Origin: Chryseobacterium gleum | GTDB taxonomy: Bacteria; Bacteroidota; Bacteroidia; Flavobacteriales_D; Crocinitomicaceae | Assembly: GCA_945888625.1 (NCBI GenBank) | Contig: CAMDAH010000010.1 | Location: forward strand, 1 to 64,000 | Direction of reading: 5' to 3' | DNA length: 64,000 bases | Shown: positions 55,346-64,000 of the stretch, piece after piece | Position numbering within the stretch: the first letter of the stretch is position 1 | How the letters are laid out: every line of letters starts with the position of its first letter | Notes under the pieces: model-generated | Seen by the model: the letters and a program-made list of their open reading frames with translations, nothing else | What the model was told of the DNA's origin: nothing | Database searches by the model: none | Translations under genes and position numbers: made by a program

Positions 55346-56179
55346 TCACATACGGTCCTTATGAATGGCTAACATTTCAAAATGTTTTTTATCATTCATT
55401 TGTTCTCTGGTAATTTCCGCTTTAAGTCCACCCTCTTCAAAATTCTCGAGGTAATAAAGTGTATATCCGCACTCGGCAGTGATATTAAACAACTCATTTC
55501 TTTCTGCAGGCGTAAGTTTTTTGTAGCACTCAATCATCAAATTAGGCTTGTAGGTCGCCAATATTTTAGGGATTGTCTTCAATATCTCCTTATCATAACC
55601 TTCGGCATCGATCTTAATCAAGTCCAATTTATCTAATCGATCAGCATAATTTGCATAGAGAAAATCCTGTAAGTTTTTACCTTGAACCTCTAACTCATAA
55701 TTGTGATTATGCTTCTGATTTTGAATTTCGGACAGGAAACCTCCATTACAAAATGAAGCATCAGAATAATTAAAAATAAAACTTCCTTCCTCTTTAGTTG
55801 CTGCAAAACAGAACGCATCAATTGAGGTAATTGCCTTGTTCAAACTTGCATTCTGCTCGAGAATTTTAAAGACATATTTATTGGGCTCAAGACCTATTAC
55901 CAATCCATCTTTTCCAACGGCCAATGCCATGGGTACAGTTGTATCTCCAGTATGCGTTCCAATATCAACGATAAGTCCACCACTTTTTGCAAGACCGCGA
56001 TAAAATTCGACATGCGAGTGCGTAAGTTCAATAGGTTTTTCCGACGGATGCAACCATTGGGCAAATTCAACCTTACCAATTCCAAGCACCTCAAAAGTTC
56101 TAATTTCACTCCCGTATTCCAACACCCCATGTCTTGCTTGTTTGTATTTGGCTAGCTGCTTCTTAAGGAAATGTATCAT
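55346..56179 (-). CDS. FkbM-family methyltransferase
   Basis: The 277-residue product is an S-adenosylmethionine-dependent O-methyltransferase. The SAM-binding loop is IVDIGTHTGDT (near 69-79), followed by GLEPNKYVF (near 97) and LDLIKIDAEGYDKEIL (near 185), the family signature. Members often methylate sugars of surface polysaccharides or small molecules. Its stop codon directly abuts that of the convergent glycosyltransferase (TGATCA), but the two are on opposite strands, so a shared pathway is only suggested by position. Confidence 0.87.
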   Translation of the reverse strand: MIHFLKKQLAKYKQARHGVLEYGSEIRTFEVLGIGKVEFAQWLHPSEKPIELTHSHVEFYRGLAKSGGLIVDIGTHTGDTTVPMALAVGKDGLVIGLEPNKYVFKILEQNASLNKAITSIDAFCFAATKEEGSFIFNYSDASFCNGGFLSEIQNQKHNHNYELEVQGKNLQDFLYANYADRLDKLDLIKIDAEGYDKEILKTIPKILATYKPNLMIECYKKLTPAERNELFNITAECGYTLYYLENFEEGGLKAEITREQMNDKKHFEMLAIHKDRM

Positions 56180-56250
56180 GTTTTGAATTTAATTTTTGGT
56201 GATTTTTAAAAAACTAGTCCATGACAAAGCTCCGAACCCATTAAATATTT

Positions 56251-58878
56251 TCAAGTAAGGTTAGCTATTTTTTCTTGTAGAATAGCAATTTTACTTAACG
56301 CCTCAGACTCTTTTTTACGCTCAACGAATACAACTTGTTCTGGAGCTCCAGCCATAAATTTCTCATTTTGCAATTTTTTCTGCACACTTATTAAAAATCC
56401 TTTTGTGTAGTTTAATTCGTCATTTAGTTTAACTTTTTCAGCATCCATATCAATTGCATCACCAAAGGGAATATAATATTCATTTGAATTTACAATAAAT
56501 GAATTGGCATTAGGTATTGTTATTTCCGAATAGGCTAACAACGAAAGATTTCCCATTTTTACAATTACAGAATCAAAAGATGCATCGTTTTCATTATTTT
56601 TTTTAATGAAAAGTTCCATTTTAACTTTGTTAGCAATATTATTTTGTTTTCTTACATTTCGAATATTGATAATTACTTCCTCACTTTTCGTAAACGAGTC
56701 CAAAACAGCTTGATTTACCTTTTTAGCTTTTGGCCATTCAGCAATTATTATATCGTCATTATTTTCTTGCGGTCGAATTAAATGCCAAATTTCTTCGGCA
56801 ATAAAGGGTGCAAAAGGATGTACTAACTTTAATAAGGTTTCAAAGAAAAGAATTGTAGCATTTTTTGAGAATATATCTATAGGCTGCTCGTACCCTGGCT
56901 TAATAATTTCCAAATACCAGGAGCAAAAGTCATCCCAAATTAACTTATAGGTTAGCATGAGGGCGTCTGATATTCGAAATTTATCAAAAGCGTCGTTAAT
57001 TTCTCCGATAACTTTATTGCATTTGCTTTCAAACCAATTGATTGCAAGTACTGCTGATCGTGGTTGCTCAAACTCAATAACTTCCCAAGAAGAAACGAGA
57101 CGGTAAGCGTTCCACATTTTATTTGTAAAATTTCTTCCTTGCTCACATTGCGTAATATCAAATGGCAAGTCGTTACCGGCCGGAGCAGAAAAGAGCACTC
57201 CCATTCGAACACCATCGGCACCAAACTGATTAATCAAATCAATTGGATCAGGTGAATTACCCAATGTTTTTGACATTTTTCTACCCAATTTATCTCTAAC
57301 GATGCCCGTATAATAGACATTAGAAAAAGGTTTATTTTCTTTGTATTCGTATCCTGCCATAATCATTCTAGCAACCCAGAAAAAAATAATATCGGGACCT
57401 GTTACTAAATCATTGGTGGGATAATAATAATTAATCTCTGGATTATTGGGTTGAGTGAGGCCATTAAAAACAGAGATTGGCCAAAGCCAACTTGAAAACC
57501 AAGTATCGAGCACATCCTCGTCTTGTTTTAAGGCCTCTAAAGGATATGTTTTTCCTGTTTTATCAAAAACCAACTTTGCTGCACTTTCAGCACTGAGTGC
57601 CACAACAAAATCATTAATACCCTCTCCATAATACCAGGCAGGAATCCGATGTCCCCACCACAATTGACGAGAAATACACCAATCTTTAACGTTTTCCATC
57701 CAATGACGATAGGTGTTTTTAAACTTATCTGGATAAAATTTAACCTCATCATTTAGCACCTTATCTAATGCTGGCTTGGCTAATTCTTTCATCTCCACAA
57801 ACCACTGCATAGAAAGTTTTGGTTCAATAACAACGTTTGTTCGTTCTGAAAAACCAACTTTATTTATATGATCCTCCGATTTAACAAGAAAACCCGTATC
57901 GTGTAACTCTTTTTCTATTAATTTTCTTACTTCAAACCGATCGACTCCCTCGTAGTGCAAACCATTACTATTTAGTGTACCATTTTCGTTAAATAAATCA
58001 ATTGAAGCTAAATTGTGTTTTTTACCGATTTCATAATCGTTAATATCGTGAGCAGGGGTAATTTTTAAGCAACCCGTTCCAAATTCCATATCCACGTAAT
58101 CATCAGTCAGAATAGGCACGATGCGATTTCCAATTGGCACAAGTACATTCTTCCCATGTAAGTGCTTAAATCGCTCGTCATTTGGATTTACGCAAATAGC
58201 CGTATCACCAAGAATTGTCTCGGGCCTTGTGGTGGCAACAGTTACCCACTCATCATCACGGCCTTCAATTTTGTAACGAATATAAAAAAGACGTGAATTA
58301 ACCTCTTTGTATAGCACTTCCTCGTCGGAAACAGCGGTAAGAGCTTCAGGATCCCAGTTCACCATGCGTACACCTCGGTAAATTTTTCCTTTGTTGAATA
58401 AATCAATAAAAACACCAACAACAGACTCCGAATACGCTTTATCCATTGTAAAATGCGTTCTTTTCCAATCACACGAAGCCCCGAGTTTTTTTAATTGGTC
58501 GAGAATAATTCCCCCGTGTTTTTCTTTCCACTGAAAAGCATGCGCTAAAAATTCATCGCGTGTCAAGTCGGACTTCTGAATTCCTTCAGCGCGCAATTTT
58601 TGAACTACTTTTGCCTCAGTAGCTATCGAGGCATGGTCGGTTCCAGGCACCCAACACGCATTTTTTCCCAACATTCTTGCACGCCGAATCAGAACATCTT
58701 GGATGGTATTATTTAACATGTGACCCATATGCAAGACGCCGGTAACATTTGGTGGCGGAATTACAATTGTATAAGGTTCCCTTTCATCGGGAGAAGAATG
58801 AAAATACCCTTTTTCCATCCAATGGGCATACCATTTCTCTTCTATTTTGCCTGGCTCAAATATTTTAGGCGTTTCCAT
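56251..58878 (-). CDS. valS: Valyl-tRNA synthetase
   Basis: ValS charges tRNA-Val and edits misacylated threonine. The 875-residue class I enzyme has the HIGH-type site [14 protein letters not shown] (near 44-57), the CP1 editing domain (about 195-340) with [12 protein letters not shown], and the KMSKS loop [11 protein letters not shown] near 534. The anticodon-binding domain and a C-terminal coiled coil (about 815-875) complete it. ATG 58878 is used; a GTG one codon before is also possible. A TATCTTTG -7 box is 15 bases upstream. Confidence 0.96.
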   Translation of the reverse strand: METPKIFEPGKIEEKWYAHWMEKGYFHSSPDEREPYTIVIPPPNVTGVLHMGHMLNNTIQDVLIRRARMLGKNACWVPGTDHASIATEAKVVQKLRAEGIQKSDLTRDEFLAHAFQWKEKHGGIILDQLKKLGASCDWKRTHFTMDKAYSESVVGVFIDLFNKGKIYRGVRMVNWDPEALTAVSDEEVLYKEVNSRLFYIRYKIEGRDDEWVTVATTRPETILGDTAICVNPNDERFKHLHGKNVLVPIGNRIVPILTDDYVDMEFGTGCLKITPAHDINDYEIGKKHNLASIDLFNENGTLNSNGLHYEGVDRFEVRKLIEKELHDTGFLVKSEDHINKVGFSERTNVVIEPKLSMQWFVEMKELAKPALDKVLNDEVKFYPDKFKNTYRHWMENVKDWCISRQLWWGHRIPAWYYGEGINDFVVALSAESAAKLVFDKTGKTYPLEALKQDEDVLDTWFSSWLWPISVFNGLTQPNNPEINYYYPTNDLVTGPDIIFFWVARMIMAGYEYKENKPFSNVYYTGIVRDKLGRKMSKTLGNSPDPIDLINQFGADGVRMGVLFSAPAGNDLPFDITQCEQGRNFTNKMWNAYRLVSSWEVIEFEQPRSAVLAINWFESKCNKVIGEINDAFDKFRISDALMLTYKLIWDDFCSWYLEIIKPGYEQPIDIFSKNATILFFETLLKLVHPFAPFIAEEIWHLIRPQENNDDIIIAEWPKAKKVNQAVLDSFTKSEEVIINIRNVRKQNNIANKVKMELFIKKNNENDASFDSVIVKMGNLSLLAYSEITIPNANSFIVNSNEYYIPFGDAIDMDAEKVKLNDELNYTKGFLISVQKKLQNEKFMAGAPEQVVFVERKKESEALSKIAILQEKIANLT

Positions 58879-58893
58879 CACTTAATTTTGGCT

Positions 58894-58901
58894 CAAAGAT
58901 A
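58894..58901 (-). promoter_or_regulatory. -7 box of the valS promoter
   Basis: The minus strand reads TATCTTTG, a full consensus match, 15 bases before the valS ATG. No matching -33 element is seen. Confidence 0.5.
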
Positions 58902-58963
58902 GAAAATTATATAGCTCATAGGGAGAATAGGGAATTCGATTAACAAAACCAATCGGAAAAAAG

Positions 58964-59359
58964 TCAGTGCTTTTCAGGCAAAACATTTCCTGATATTGTT
59001 AAAACCACAGGTAAGCCCACCGTCGACGAAACAGTAATGGTTTTTGTAAAAAGGCCCACACGATAGGTGTCGTAAGAAACAGAAATCTTGCCTTTACCCC
59101 GTTTTTTGATCTCTCCCATCGGTTTTTCTGCCGTGGTACAACCACAACTCGTTTGCACTTCATTAATTATAGCTGGCCTATTGGCTTTATTGACAAATTC
59201 AAAAATAAATAAGTCTTTACTTCCGTATTCTATATCGCCACGGGCTATTTCAACAGTTTTAAACTTAAGACCTTTCTTTACATAACCGGTCGGGTTAGAA
59301 TTTTGAGCTTGCGCAATTGAAAAGCAAACTGGAATAAGAAATAATACTAAAAATTTCAT
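58964..59359 (-). CDS. Secreted DUF1573-domain protein
   Basis: The 131-residue exported protein (signal cut near IAQAQ, residue 19) is a single DUF1573 Ig-like domain with the signature TSCGCTTAEKP (about residues 69-79). Such small domains occur widely in Bacteroidota exported proteins; their role is not established. It lies 13 bases after the Nudix gene and 85 bases before valS on the same strand. Confidence 0.87.
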   Translation of the reverse strand: MKFLVLFLIPVCFSIAQAQNSNPTGYVKKGLKFKTVEIARGDIEYGSKDLFIFEFVNKANRPAIINEVQTSCGCTTAEKPMGEIKKRGKGKISVSYDTYRVGLFTKTITVSSTVGLPVVLTISGNVLPEKH

Positions 59360-59372
59360 CAGTTTATATTTT

Positions 59373-59978
59373 TTATAAAGTTACACATTTCAATACTTCA
59401 GCGATAGAAGGATAGCTTTTTTTAAGTTTGATTGGAAGCCCGGTAGCATTGACCCAACAGGCCTTTGTAATCCCCTCCTCTTTTTGCGCAAGTAGTGGTT
59501 CCGTTCCATTGTATTGCATCAAATACCAATTTGTTTTCTTTAAAAAAGAAGCGCCATTCATTTCATAAACGTGATAGGTATTGATGATTTTACCTACTAT
59601 TTTAGGTTTCTTAATTAATCCACATTCCTCTACAACCTCTCTTCTCGCGGCTTTTTTTGAAGATTCGTTAATTTCTAATTTTCCCTTTGGCAAATCCCAT
59701 TTACCATTGCGAAATATAAACAATAGTTCATCTCCCCTAGCCACTAATCCACCAGCTGCTTTGACATAATTAAAGGCTTTAAAAAATCGTTTGAACGTTC
59801 GTTTGGGATTTTTGGAAACGAATTGCATTTGTTTTCCTCCTAATTCCGAAATTGTTTCTTTGAGCACTGTAACATTATCAGGAAAAAATCTTCCAAGTAA
59901 AATTTGAACTCCTTTAATTTCTTCTATTACGAAGAAAAGTTCAATATTATCGATAAATACTTTATACTTTTGAGACAT
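59373..59978 (-). CDS. Nudix hydrolase
   Basis: The 201-residue protein has a Nudix domain over about residues 70-190. The Nudix box begins GKLEINESSKKAARR and continues EVVEECGL (near 97-119), with all invariant residues present. The WDLPKGKLE lead-in and the substrate-loop phrase ITKACWVN follow the pattern of NTP or nucleoside-diphosphate-linked hydrolases. An N-terminal 60-residue region is of unknown fold. The substrate cannot be told. Its ATG overlaps the pyrE ATG head to head (CATG at 59976-59979). Confidence 0.88.
   Translation of the reverse strand: MSQKYKVFIDNIELFFVIEEIKGVQILLGRFFPDNVTVLKETISELGGKQMQFVSKNPKRTFKRFFKAFNYVKAAGGLVARGDELLFIFRNGKWDLPKGKLEINESSKKAARREVVEECGLIKKPKIVGKIINTYHVYEMNGASFLKKTNWYLMQYNGTEPLLAQKEEGITKACWVNATGLPIKLKKSYPSIAEVLKCVTL
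59965..59972 (+). promoter_or_regulatory. -7 box abutting the pyrE start, inside the Nudix gene
   Basis: TACTTTTG is a full consensus match that ends 4 bases before the pyrE ATG. It lies inside the Nudix coding region. No -33 TTG is at the usual distance. Confidence 0.5.
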
Positions 59979-60618
59979 GATTCATAACAAAGATACATCT
60001 TTCCGAATAGCGGAGGAGCTACTCAAAATAAAAGCGATTAAACTTAGCCTTCAAAACCCTTTTAATTGGGCATCTGGGTGGCAATCTCCTATTTATTGCG
60101 ACAACCGAATCACCTTATCTTACCCTGCTGTTAGAACATATATTCGCCAGCAATTTTGCACCGCCATTTTAGATCACTTCGGTAAACCTGATGTAATTGC
60201 GGGTGTAGCAACTGGAGGAGTTCCACAGGGCGTTTTAGTTGCCCAAGAATTGGGATTACCGTTTATTTATATTCGAGGTAATGCCAAAGAACACGGAATG
60301 GGTAATTTAATTGAGGGTCTTTACGAAGCCGGGCAAAAAGTAGTGGTAATTGAAGATTTAATATCGACAGGAGGAAGTAGTATCAAAGCAGTCGATTCTT
60401 TGCGTGAGGCAGGTTTAATTATAAAAGGACTTGCTGCTATTTTTACTTATGGTTTTAGTTTGGCGGAGCGAAGTTTCGAAAAAGCAGAATGCCCATTTAT
60501 TACCTTATCTGATTACGACACTTTAATTGAACAAGCCCTAAGCTCAAATTACATCAATGCAAATGAATTAGCCGAATTAAAAAAATGGAAGGATAACCCT
60601 GCTAGTTGGAATAAATAA
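59977..60618 (+). CDS. pyrE: Orotate phosphoribosyltransferase
   Basis: PyrE joins orotate and PRPP to give OMP in pyrimidine synthesis. The 213 residues start MIHNKDTSFRIAEELLKIKA, as homologues do, so the start codon is secure. FNWASGWQSPIYCDNR is near 29-44, and the PRPP motif VVVIEDLISTGGSSIKA is near 121-137. It overlaps the Nudix gene's start codon on the opposite strand by two bases. An SRPBCC-like gene follows after 5 bases. Confidence 0.96.
   Translation: MIHNKDTSFRIAEELLKIKAIKLSLQNPFNWASGWQSPIYCDNRITLSYPAVRTYIRQQFCTAILDHFGKPDVIAGVATGGVPQGVLVAQELGLPFIYIRGNAKEHGMGNLIEGLYEAGQKVVVIEDLISTGGSSIKAVDSLREAGLIIKGLAAIFTYGFSLAERSFEKAECPFITLSDYDTLIEQALSSNYINANELAELKKWKDNPASWNK
59988..59995 (-). 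promoter_or_regulatory. -7 box of the Nudix gene, inside pyrE
   Basis: The minus strand reads TATCTTTG, a full consensus match, 9 bases before the Nudix ATG. It lies inside the 5' end of pyrE, facing the pyrE box at 59965. Confidence 0.5.
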
Positions 60619-60623
60619 AAACC

Positions 60624-61031
60624 ATGATCATAAAAAGTAATGAGATAAGCGTATCCGCAACCAAAAAGCGCCTTCAGGAATTTTTATCAACTAGTGCAAA
60701 TTATGAATTATTATTGCCGATGGATAACATCACACACTTTACGGCCACTGAAAGTACGTGTAGCTTCAAAATACAAGGAGGGATAACCATTGAGCTTATT
60801 CAAGATGGCCATGACGAGACAGGCGCAGTTTTGCTAAAATCAGGAGAGGGAAGTCCATTTCCATTCCAACTCAAAATTAATTTGGAAGAGGAAAACTACA
60901 ATACCAAAGGCGATATCGTTTTTAATGGAGAACTAAATACATTCCTTGCCATGGTTGCTACAAAGCCTTTACAAAACCTTTTCAACTATATGGCTGAAAA
61001 AATCATCGAGCACTTTACAGTAAAAAGCTAA
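60624..61031 (+). CDS. SRPBCC-like protein of unknown function
   Basis: The 135-residue product looks like a small START/SRPBCC-fold protein: an N-terminal strand with SNEISVSATKKRLQEFLS, the central ATESTCSFKIQGGITIEL, and a long C-terminal helix FNYMAEKIIEHFTVKS. It has no signal peptide. It follows pyrE by 5 bases, so it is co-transcribed with it; I believe this arrangement recurs in Bacteroidota but cannot check. It overlaps the convergent birA by 17 bases. The ligand is unknown. Confidence 0.72.
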   Translation: MIIKSNEISVSATKKRLQEFLSTSANYELLLPMDNITHFTATESTCSFKIQGGITIELIQDGHDETGAVLLKSGEGSPFPFQLKINLEEENYNTKGDIVFNGELNTFLAMVATKPLQNLFNYMAEKIIEHFTVKS

Positions 61032-61743
61032 TTTCTTTGTTTGCGAATGTTTCGACCTTTCCTTTCAGTTCAACTTCAAGTTCCCCACGATCATTTACAC
61101 CATTAATAGTGCCTACTACCTCGCCGCTCCAAATTTTAAAGCGAAGCAACTTTTGATACCCGAACAAATGATTCAGGTATTGCGTTTTTATCCACGAATT
61201 GTTTATTTCGATATAAGAAACCCATTGATTAATTTCTTTCGATATTGTTACTGAAACCTCGTTTAAATCGTAGGTTGTTTCTTGCACTATTGCCATACTC
61301 GTTGCAAGGTGATTGTTAAACAAAAGCTGATTGACGTTTAAACCAAGACCAAAAATCATTGATTTTATTTGTCCTTGACTAATTTCATTTTCAATTAAAA
61401 TCCCTGCCACTTTTTTATTATTTATTAAAATATCGTTGGGCCATTTGATAGAAGCACCAATACCAAATTGACTAAGCGCAGTAATAACAGCAAGCGAAAA
61501 ACAGCAATTAAATATCGCTAATGAATCGACTGACATATTGTCGGGGAAATAAACGTAGCTACAAAGTATGTTTTTATTTGAATCAGACTCCCAAATTGCG
61601 TCGCGTTGGCCTTTTCCTGACGTTTGGATACCTGCCAAAATTAGTGCGCCATTTTCACAAAGTCGCTGTTCAATCAATTTGGCAGCAAAATTGTTGGTTG
61701 ACTCCACGCTATCCAAACGAAAAATTTGACTGCCAAATAACAT
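61015..61743 (-). CDS. birA: Biotin-[acetyl-CoA carboxylase] ligase BirA
   Basis: BirA activates biotin as biotinyl-AMP and attaches it to the biotin carrier protein that works with biotin carboxylase (gene at 0.3-1.8 kb). The 242-residue protein shows the biotin-binding loop SGKGQRDAIWES (near 43-54), preceded by VESTNNFAAKLI, and IKWPNDILINNKKVAGILIE (near 98-117). No N-terminal DNA-binding domain is present, so it is a monofunctional ligase, not a repressor. It overlaps the SRPBCC-like gene's 3' end by 17 bases. Confidence 0.95.
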   Translation of the reverse strand: MLFGSQIFRLDSVESTNNFAAKLIEQRLCENGALILAGIQTSGKGQRDAIWESDSNKNILCSYVYFPDNMSVDSLAIFNCCFSLAVITALSQFGIGASIKWPNDILINNKKVAGILIENEISQGQIKSMIFGLGLNVNQLLFNNHLATSMAIVQETTYDLNEVSVTISKEINQWVSYIEINNSWIKTQYLNHLFGYQKLLRFKIWSGEVVGTINGVNDRGELEVELKGKVETFANKEISFLL

Positions 61744-61770
61744 AGTTTATTATTCCAAATTGTTTGATTT

Positions 61771-61778
61771 CAAAGGTA
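61771..61778 (-). promoter_or_regulatory. -7 box of the birA promoter
   Basis: The minus strand reads TACCTTTG, a full consensus match 27 bases before the birA ATG, in the 78-base gap shared with rsfS. Confidence 0.4.
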
Positions 61779-61796
61779 AAATTAAAATATAAGGTT

Positions 61797-61804
61797 TAGA
61801 TTTG
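61797..61804 (+). promoter_or_regulatory. -7 box of the rsfS-ftsH promoter
   Basis: TAGATTTG is a full consensus match, 17 bases before the rsfS ATG, divergent from the birA box at 61778. Confidence 0.5.
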
Positions 61805-61821
61805 TAAACGATAAAAAATTA

Positions 61822-62199
61822 ATGCGAAAAAAAAAAGAACCAGATGCCTCTGAAATTTTAGTAAAGGCTATCATAGAAGGAATGCAAGAAAACAAAGCGA
61901 ACGACATCGTCGTTTTGGACCTTAGAAAATTAAGTAGCGCTGTATGCGATTTTTTTGTTATATGCTCTGGCGACTCGAGTACACACGTTGATGGTATCTC
62001 AAACGCTATTGCACGTTTCACAAGAAAAGAGCTAAAAGAAAAGCCATGGCACATAGAAGGTAAAACAAATAGCGAGTGGATTTTGTTAGACTATATAAAC
62101 GTAGTTAGTCACGTTTTCTACAAAGACGCAAGAAAATTTTATGAACTTGAAGATTTGTGGGCAGACGCAACAAGAACAGATATACCAAATATAAATTAA
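61822..62199 (+). CDS. rsfS: Ribosome silencing factor RsfS
   Basis: RsfS binds ribosomal protein L14 and blocks joining of subunits, saving energy in starvation. The 125-residue protein has the family core IVVLDLRKLSSAVCDFFVIC (near 32-51), HIEGKTNSEWILLDY (near 76) and VVSHVFYKDARKFYELEDLW (near 95). It is divergent from birA and lies 2 bases before ftsH, a pairing common in Bacteroidota. Confidence 0.95.
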   Translation: MRKKKEPDASEILVKAIIEGMQENKANDIVVLDLRKLSSAVCDFFVICSGDSSTHVDGISNAIARFTRKELKEKPWHIEGKTNSEWILLDYINVVSHVFYKDARKFYELEDLWADATRTDIPNIN

Positions 62200-62201
62200 A
62201 C

Positions 62202-64000
62202 ATGGCAAAAGAAAACAAGAAAGGTGGTTTTTCAGTGTACTGGATTTATGGAATTTTAGGCGTTGCCTTAATTGCCTTTCAATTGTACGTGAGTGGTGAT
62301 AGCCACGTAGTTATTTCAAGTAAAAAAACACTTTATGCGCTTGTTGAGGCGAAAGGAGTAAAAAACATTGAAATTGTTAATCAAACAAGTGCTGACTTTA
62401 AGTTAAATAAAGAAGGCGTTGCGTTTATTGAAAAAAACAAAAGCGGAGATTTCAATACCATGAAAAAAGCCTTGAAAAAGGTTTCTCCCGTGAAGGGCAA
62501 AGAAATTATTTTCGAAATAGAAAACATAGGTGATCTAGGAAATTTTCAAAGTGATTTAGACGCTAGAAAAGCCAATTATTCGATCGTAAATCGTGTTAAT
62601 TACTTTTCGCAAATATTAAGTTATATTTTGCCGTTTGGAATTATCATTTTAATTTGGGTTTTCGTGATGCGAAGAATGTCAGGTGGAGGCGGTGGAGGCG
62701 GAGGAAGCCAAATTTTCAACATCGGAAAGTCTCGTGCGCAAGTTTACGATAAAGGAAAGTCAACCAACACTACATTCAAGGATGTCGCAGGGCTTGCGGA
62801 AGCAAAAGTCGAAATTGTTGAGATTGTTGAATTTCTAAAAAATCCAAAAAAGTATACTGATATAGGTGCAAAAATCCCGAAAGGCGCTTTGCTGGTAGGT
62901 CCTCCAGGAACGGGAAAAACACTATTAGCCAAGGCCGTTGCAGGAGAGGCAAAAGTTCCCTTCTTTTCCTTATCAGGGTCTGATTTTGTGGAAATGTTTG
63001 TTGGTGTTGGTGCCTCTCGGGTTCGCGATTTATTCAAGCAAGCCAAAGAAAAAGCACCCTCTATTATCTTTATTGATGAGATTGACGCAATTGGAAGAGC
63101 ACGTGGAAAAAATAACGGTTTCAATTCAAACGATGAACGTGAAAACACCTTGAACCAGTTGCTAACCGAAATGGATGGATTTGGCACTAATTCTGGTGTT
63201 ATTATACTAGCAGCGACTAATCGCGCTGACGTTTTAGACAGTGCATTAATGCGTGCAGGCCGTTTTGACCGTCAGATATACGTTGACATGCCTGATCTCA
63301 ACGAACGAAAAGAGATTTTCCAAGTTCACCTAAAACCTTTAAAATTAGAAGCAAATTTAGACGTGGATTTTTTATCAAAACAAACTCCAGGATTTTCTGG
63401 AGCAGACATTGCGAATCTTTGTAATGAAGCGGCTTTAATTGCAGCAAGAAATGGTAAAAAGAAAGTGGAAAAACAAGATTTTCTAGACGCGGTAGACCGA
63501 ATTATAGGTGGACTCGAAAAGAAAAATAAAATAATTAGTTTAGAAGAGAAAAAAGCCATCGCGTTTCACGAAGCAGGTCACGCCACTATTTCTTGGCTAT
63601 TAGAGTTTGCTCATCCACTTGTAAAAGTAACCATAGTTCCTCGAGGCCAGTCGTTAGGTGCCGCTTGGTATCTTCCCGATGAAAGGAGCATAACCACAAC
63701 AGAGCAACTTCTCGATCAAATGTGCTCTGCACTTGGAGGTCGTGCAGCCGAAGAACTAACGTTTGGAAAGATTAGCACGGGAGCTCTCAGCGATTTGGAA
63801 AAAGTAACTAAACAAGCTTATGCCATGGTTTCCATCTATGGTTTGAATAAAAAATTGGGTAATGTTTCTTTTTATGATTCCCAAGGTCGCGACACTTTCA
63901 TGAAGCCTTATTCTGACCAAACTGCGATGATTATCGATCAAGAAGTAAGTGAATTAATTGAAACCCAATATCGTAGAGCTTTAGACACATTAGCCAACAA
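62202..64000 (+). CDS. ftsH: ATP-dependent zinc metalloprotease FtsH, N-terminal part
   Basis: FtsH is a hexameric membrane protease that degrades damaged membrane and short-lived regulatory proteins. The first 599 codons are in the window; the gene runs past the right edge. Two transmembrane helices (about residues 11-30 and 146-164) flank a periplasmic domain, followed by a run of eight glycines ([10 protein letters not shown] near 166) that is common in Bacteroidota FtsH. The AAA motor has Walker [10 protein letters not shown] (near 231) and [15 protein letters not shown], with the second region of homology in [20 protein letters not shown]. The protease zinc site HEAGH is near 457. It is in one transcript with rsfS. 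Confidence 0.96.
   Translation, partial: MAKENKKGGFSVYWIYGILGVALIAFQLYVSGDSHVVISSKKTLYALVEAKGVKNIEIVNQTSADFKLNKEGVAFIEKNKSGDFNTMKKALKKVSPVKGKEIIFEIENIGDLGNFQSDLDARKANYSIVNRVNYFSQILSYILPFGIIILIWVFVMRRMSGGGGGGGGSQIFNIGKSRAQVYDKGKSTNTTFKDVAGLAEAKVEIVEIVEFLKNPKKYTDIGAKIPKGALLVGPPGTGKTLLAKAVAGEAKVPFFSLSGSDFVEMFVGVGASRVRDLFKQAKEKAPSIIFIDEIDAIGRARGKNNGFNSNDERENTLNQLLTEMDGFGTNSGVIILAATNRADVLDSALMRAGRFDRQIYVDMPDLNERKEIFQVHLKPLKLEANLDVDFLSKQTPGFSGADIANLCNEAALIAARNGKKKVEKQDFLDAVDRIIGGLEKKNKIISLEEKKAIAFHEAGHATISWLLEFAHPLVKVTIVPRGQSLGAAWYLPDERSITTTEQLLDQMCSALGGRAAEELTFGKISTGALSDLEKVTKQAYAMVSIYGLNKKLGNVSFYDSQGRDTFMKPYSDQTAMIIDQEVSELIETQYRRALDTLAN

Noticed and set aside
62744..63187. Minus-strand open frame of 147 codons inside ftsH
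   Set aside because: Lies opposite the conserved AAA region; composition and position fit a shadow of a strongly conserved gene.

Overview
The window is AT-rich DNA from a member of the Bacteroidota, most likely order Flavobacteriales (a Fluviicola/Crocinitomicaceae-like or related marine or freshwater lineage; this is inference). The evidence is a type IX secretion (T9SS)/gliding gene block (PorV, PorU, PorP/SprF-like, GldJ), a secreted M4 protease with a T9SS C-terminal sorting domain, the short primary sigma factor typical of the phylum, a TamB-TsaD gene pair, and repeated -7 boxes of the Bacteroidota form TAnnTTTG. I see no prophage, CRISPR array, insertion sequence or defence island; this is a housekeeping chromosomal segment.

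Layout. 1-8.5 kb: sucC (cut by the window edge), a biotin carboxylase, a seven-helix membrane protein, the giant tamB, and divergent tsaD. 8.5-14.3 kb: a small conserved protein, a free-standing DsbD-alpha-like protein, full-length DsbD, topoisomerase III, a dead lipoprotein gene and a patatin phospholipase. 14.3-21 kb (minus strand): T9SS-exported M4 protease, argS and arginase. 21.0-21.2 kb: tRNA-Ala(GGC) preceded by a tRNA-like 5' fragment interrupted by a perfect palindrome. 21.3-31.7 kb (plus strand): secreted protein, ftsK, M14 peptidase, FKBP lipoprotein, lipoprotein, priA. 31.7-33.7 kb (minus): primary sigma factor and trpS. 33.8-34.8 kb (plus): plsC and gatC. 34.8-43.8 kb (minus): zinc-ribbon protein, rnz, STAS protein, pyrB, pyrR, ispF, porV, porU. 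43.9-48.9 kb (plus): PorP/SprF-like, an unusually long gldJ, murF. 48.9-56.2 kb: prfB, gcvH, gyrB, glutathione peroxidase, OmpA-family protein, glycosyltransferase, FkbM methyltransferase. 56.2-64 kb: valS, DUF1573 protein, Nudix hydrolase, pyrE, SRPBCC-like protein, birA, rsfS and ftsH (cut by the window edge).

How the genes fit together. PorU, PorV, PorP/SprF-like and GldJ belong to the T9SS and gliding apparatus; the M4 protease at 14.3-18.0 kb is a plausible cargo. PyrR, PyrB and PyrE serve pyrimidine synthesis and salvage. BirA biotinylates the carrier protein used by biotin carboxylase. Most other genes are core translation, replication, cell-division and envelope functions.

The most notable points are: many -7 promoter boxes lying only 2-9 bases before well-supported start codons, implying transcripts with almost no leader; the Nudix and pyrE genes, whose start codons overlap head to head; a GldJ with roughly 250-320 extra residues, including a PKD-like stretch, inside its sulfatase-modifying-factor fold; the tRNA-like relic; and a 33-base near-perfect repeat joining the end of a membrane-protein gene to a noncoding gap.
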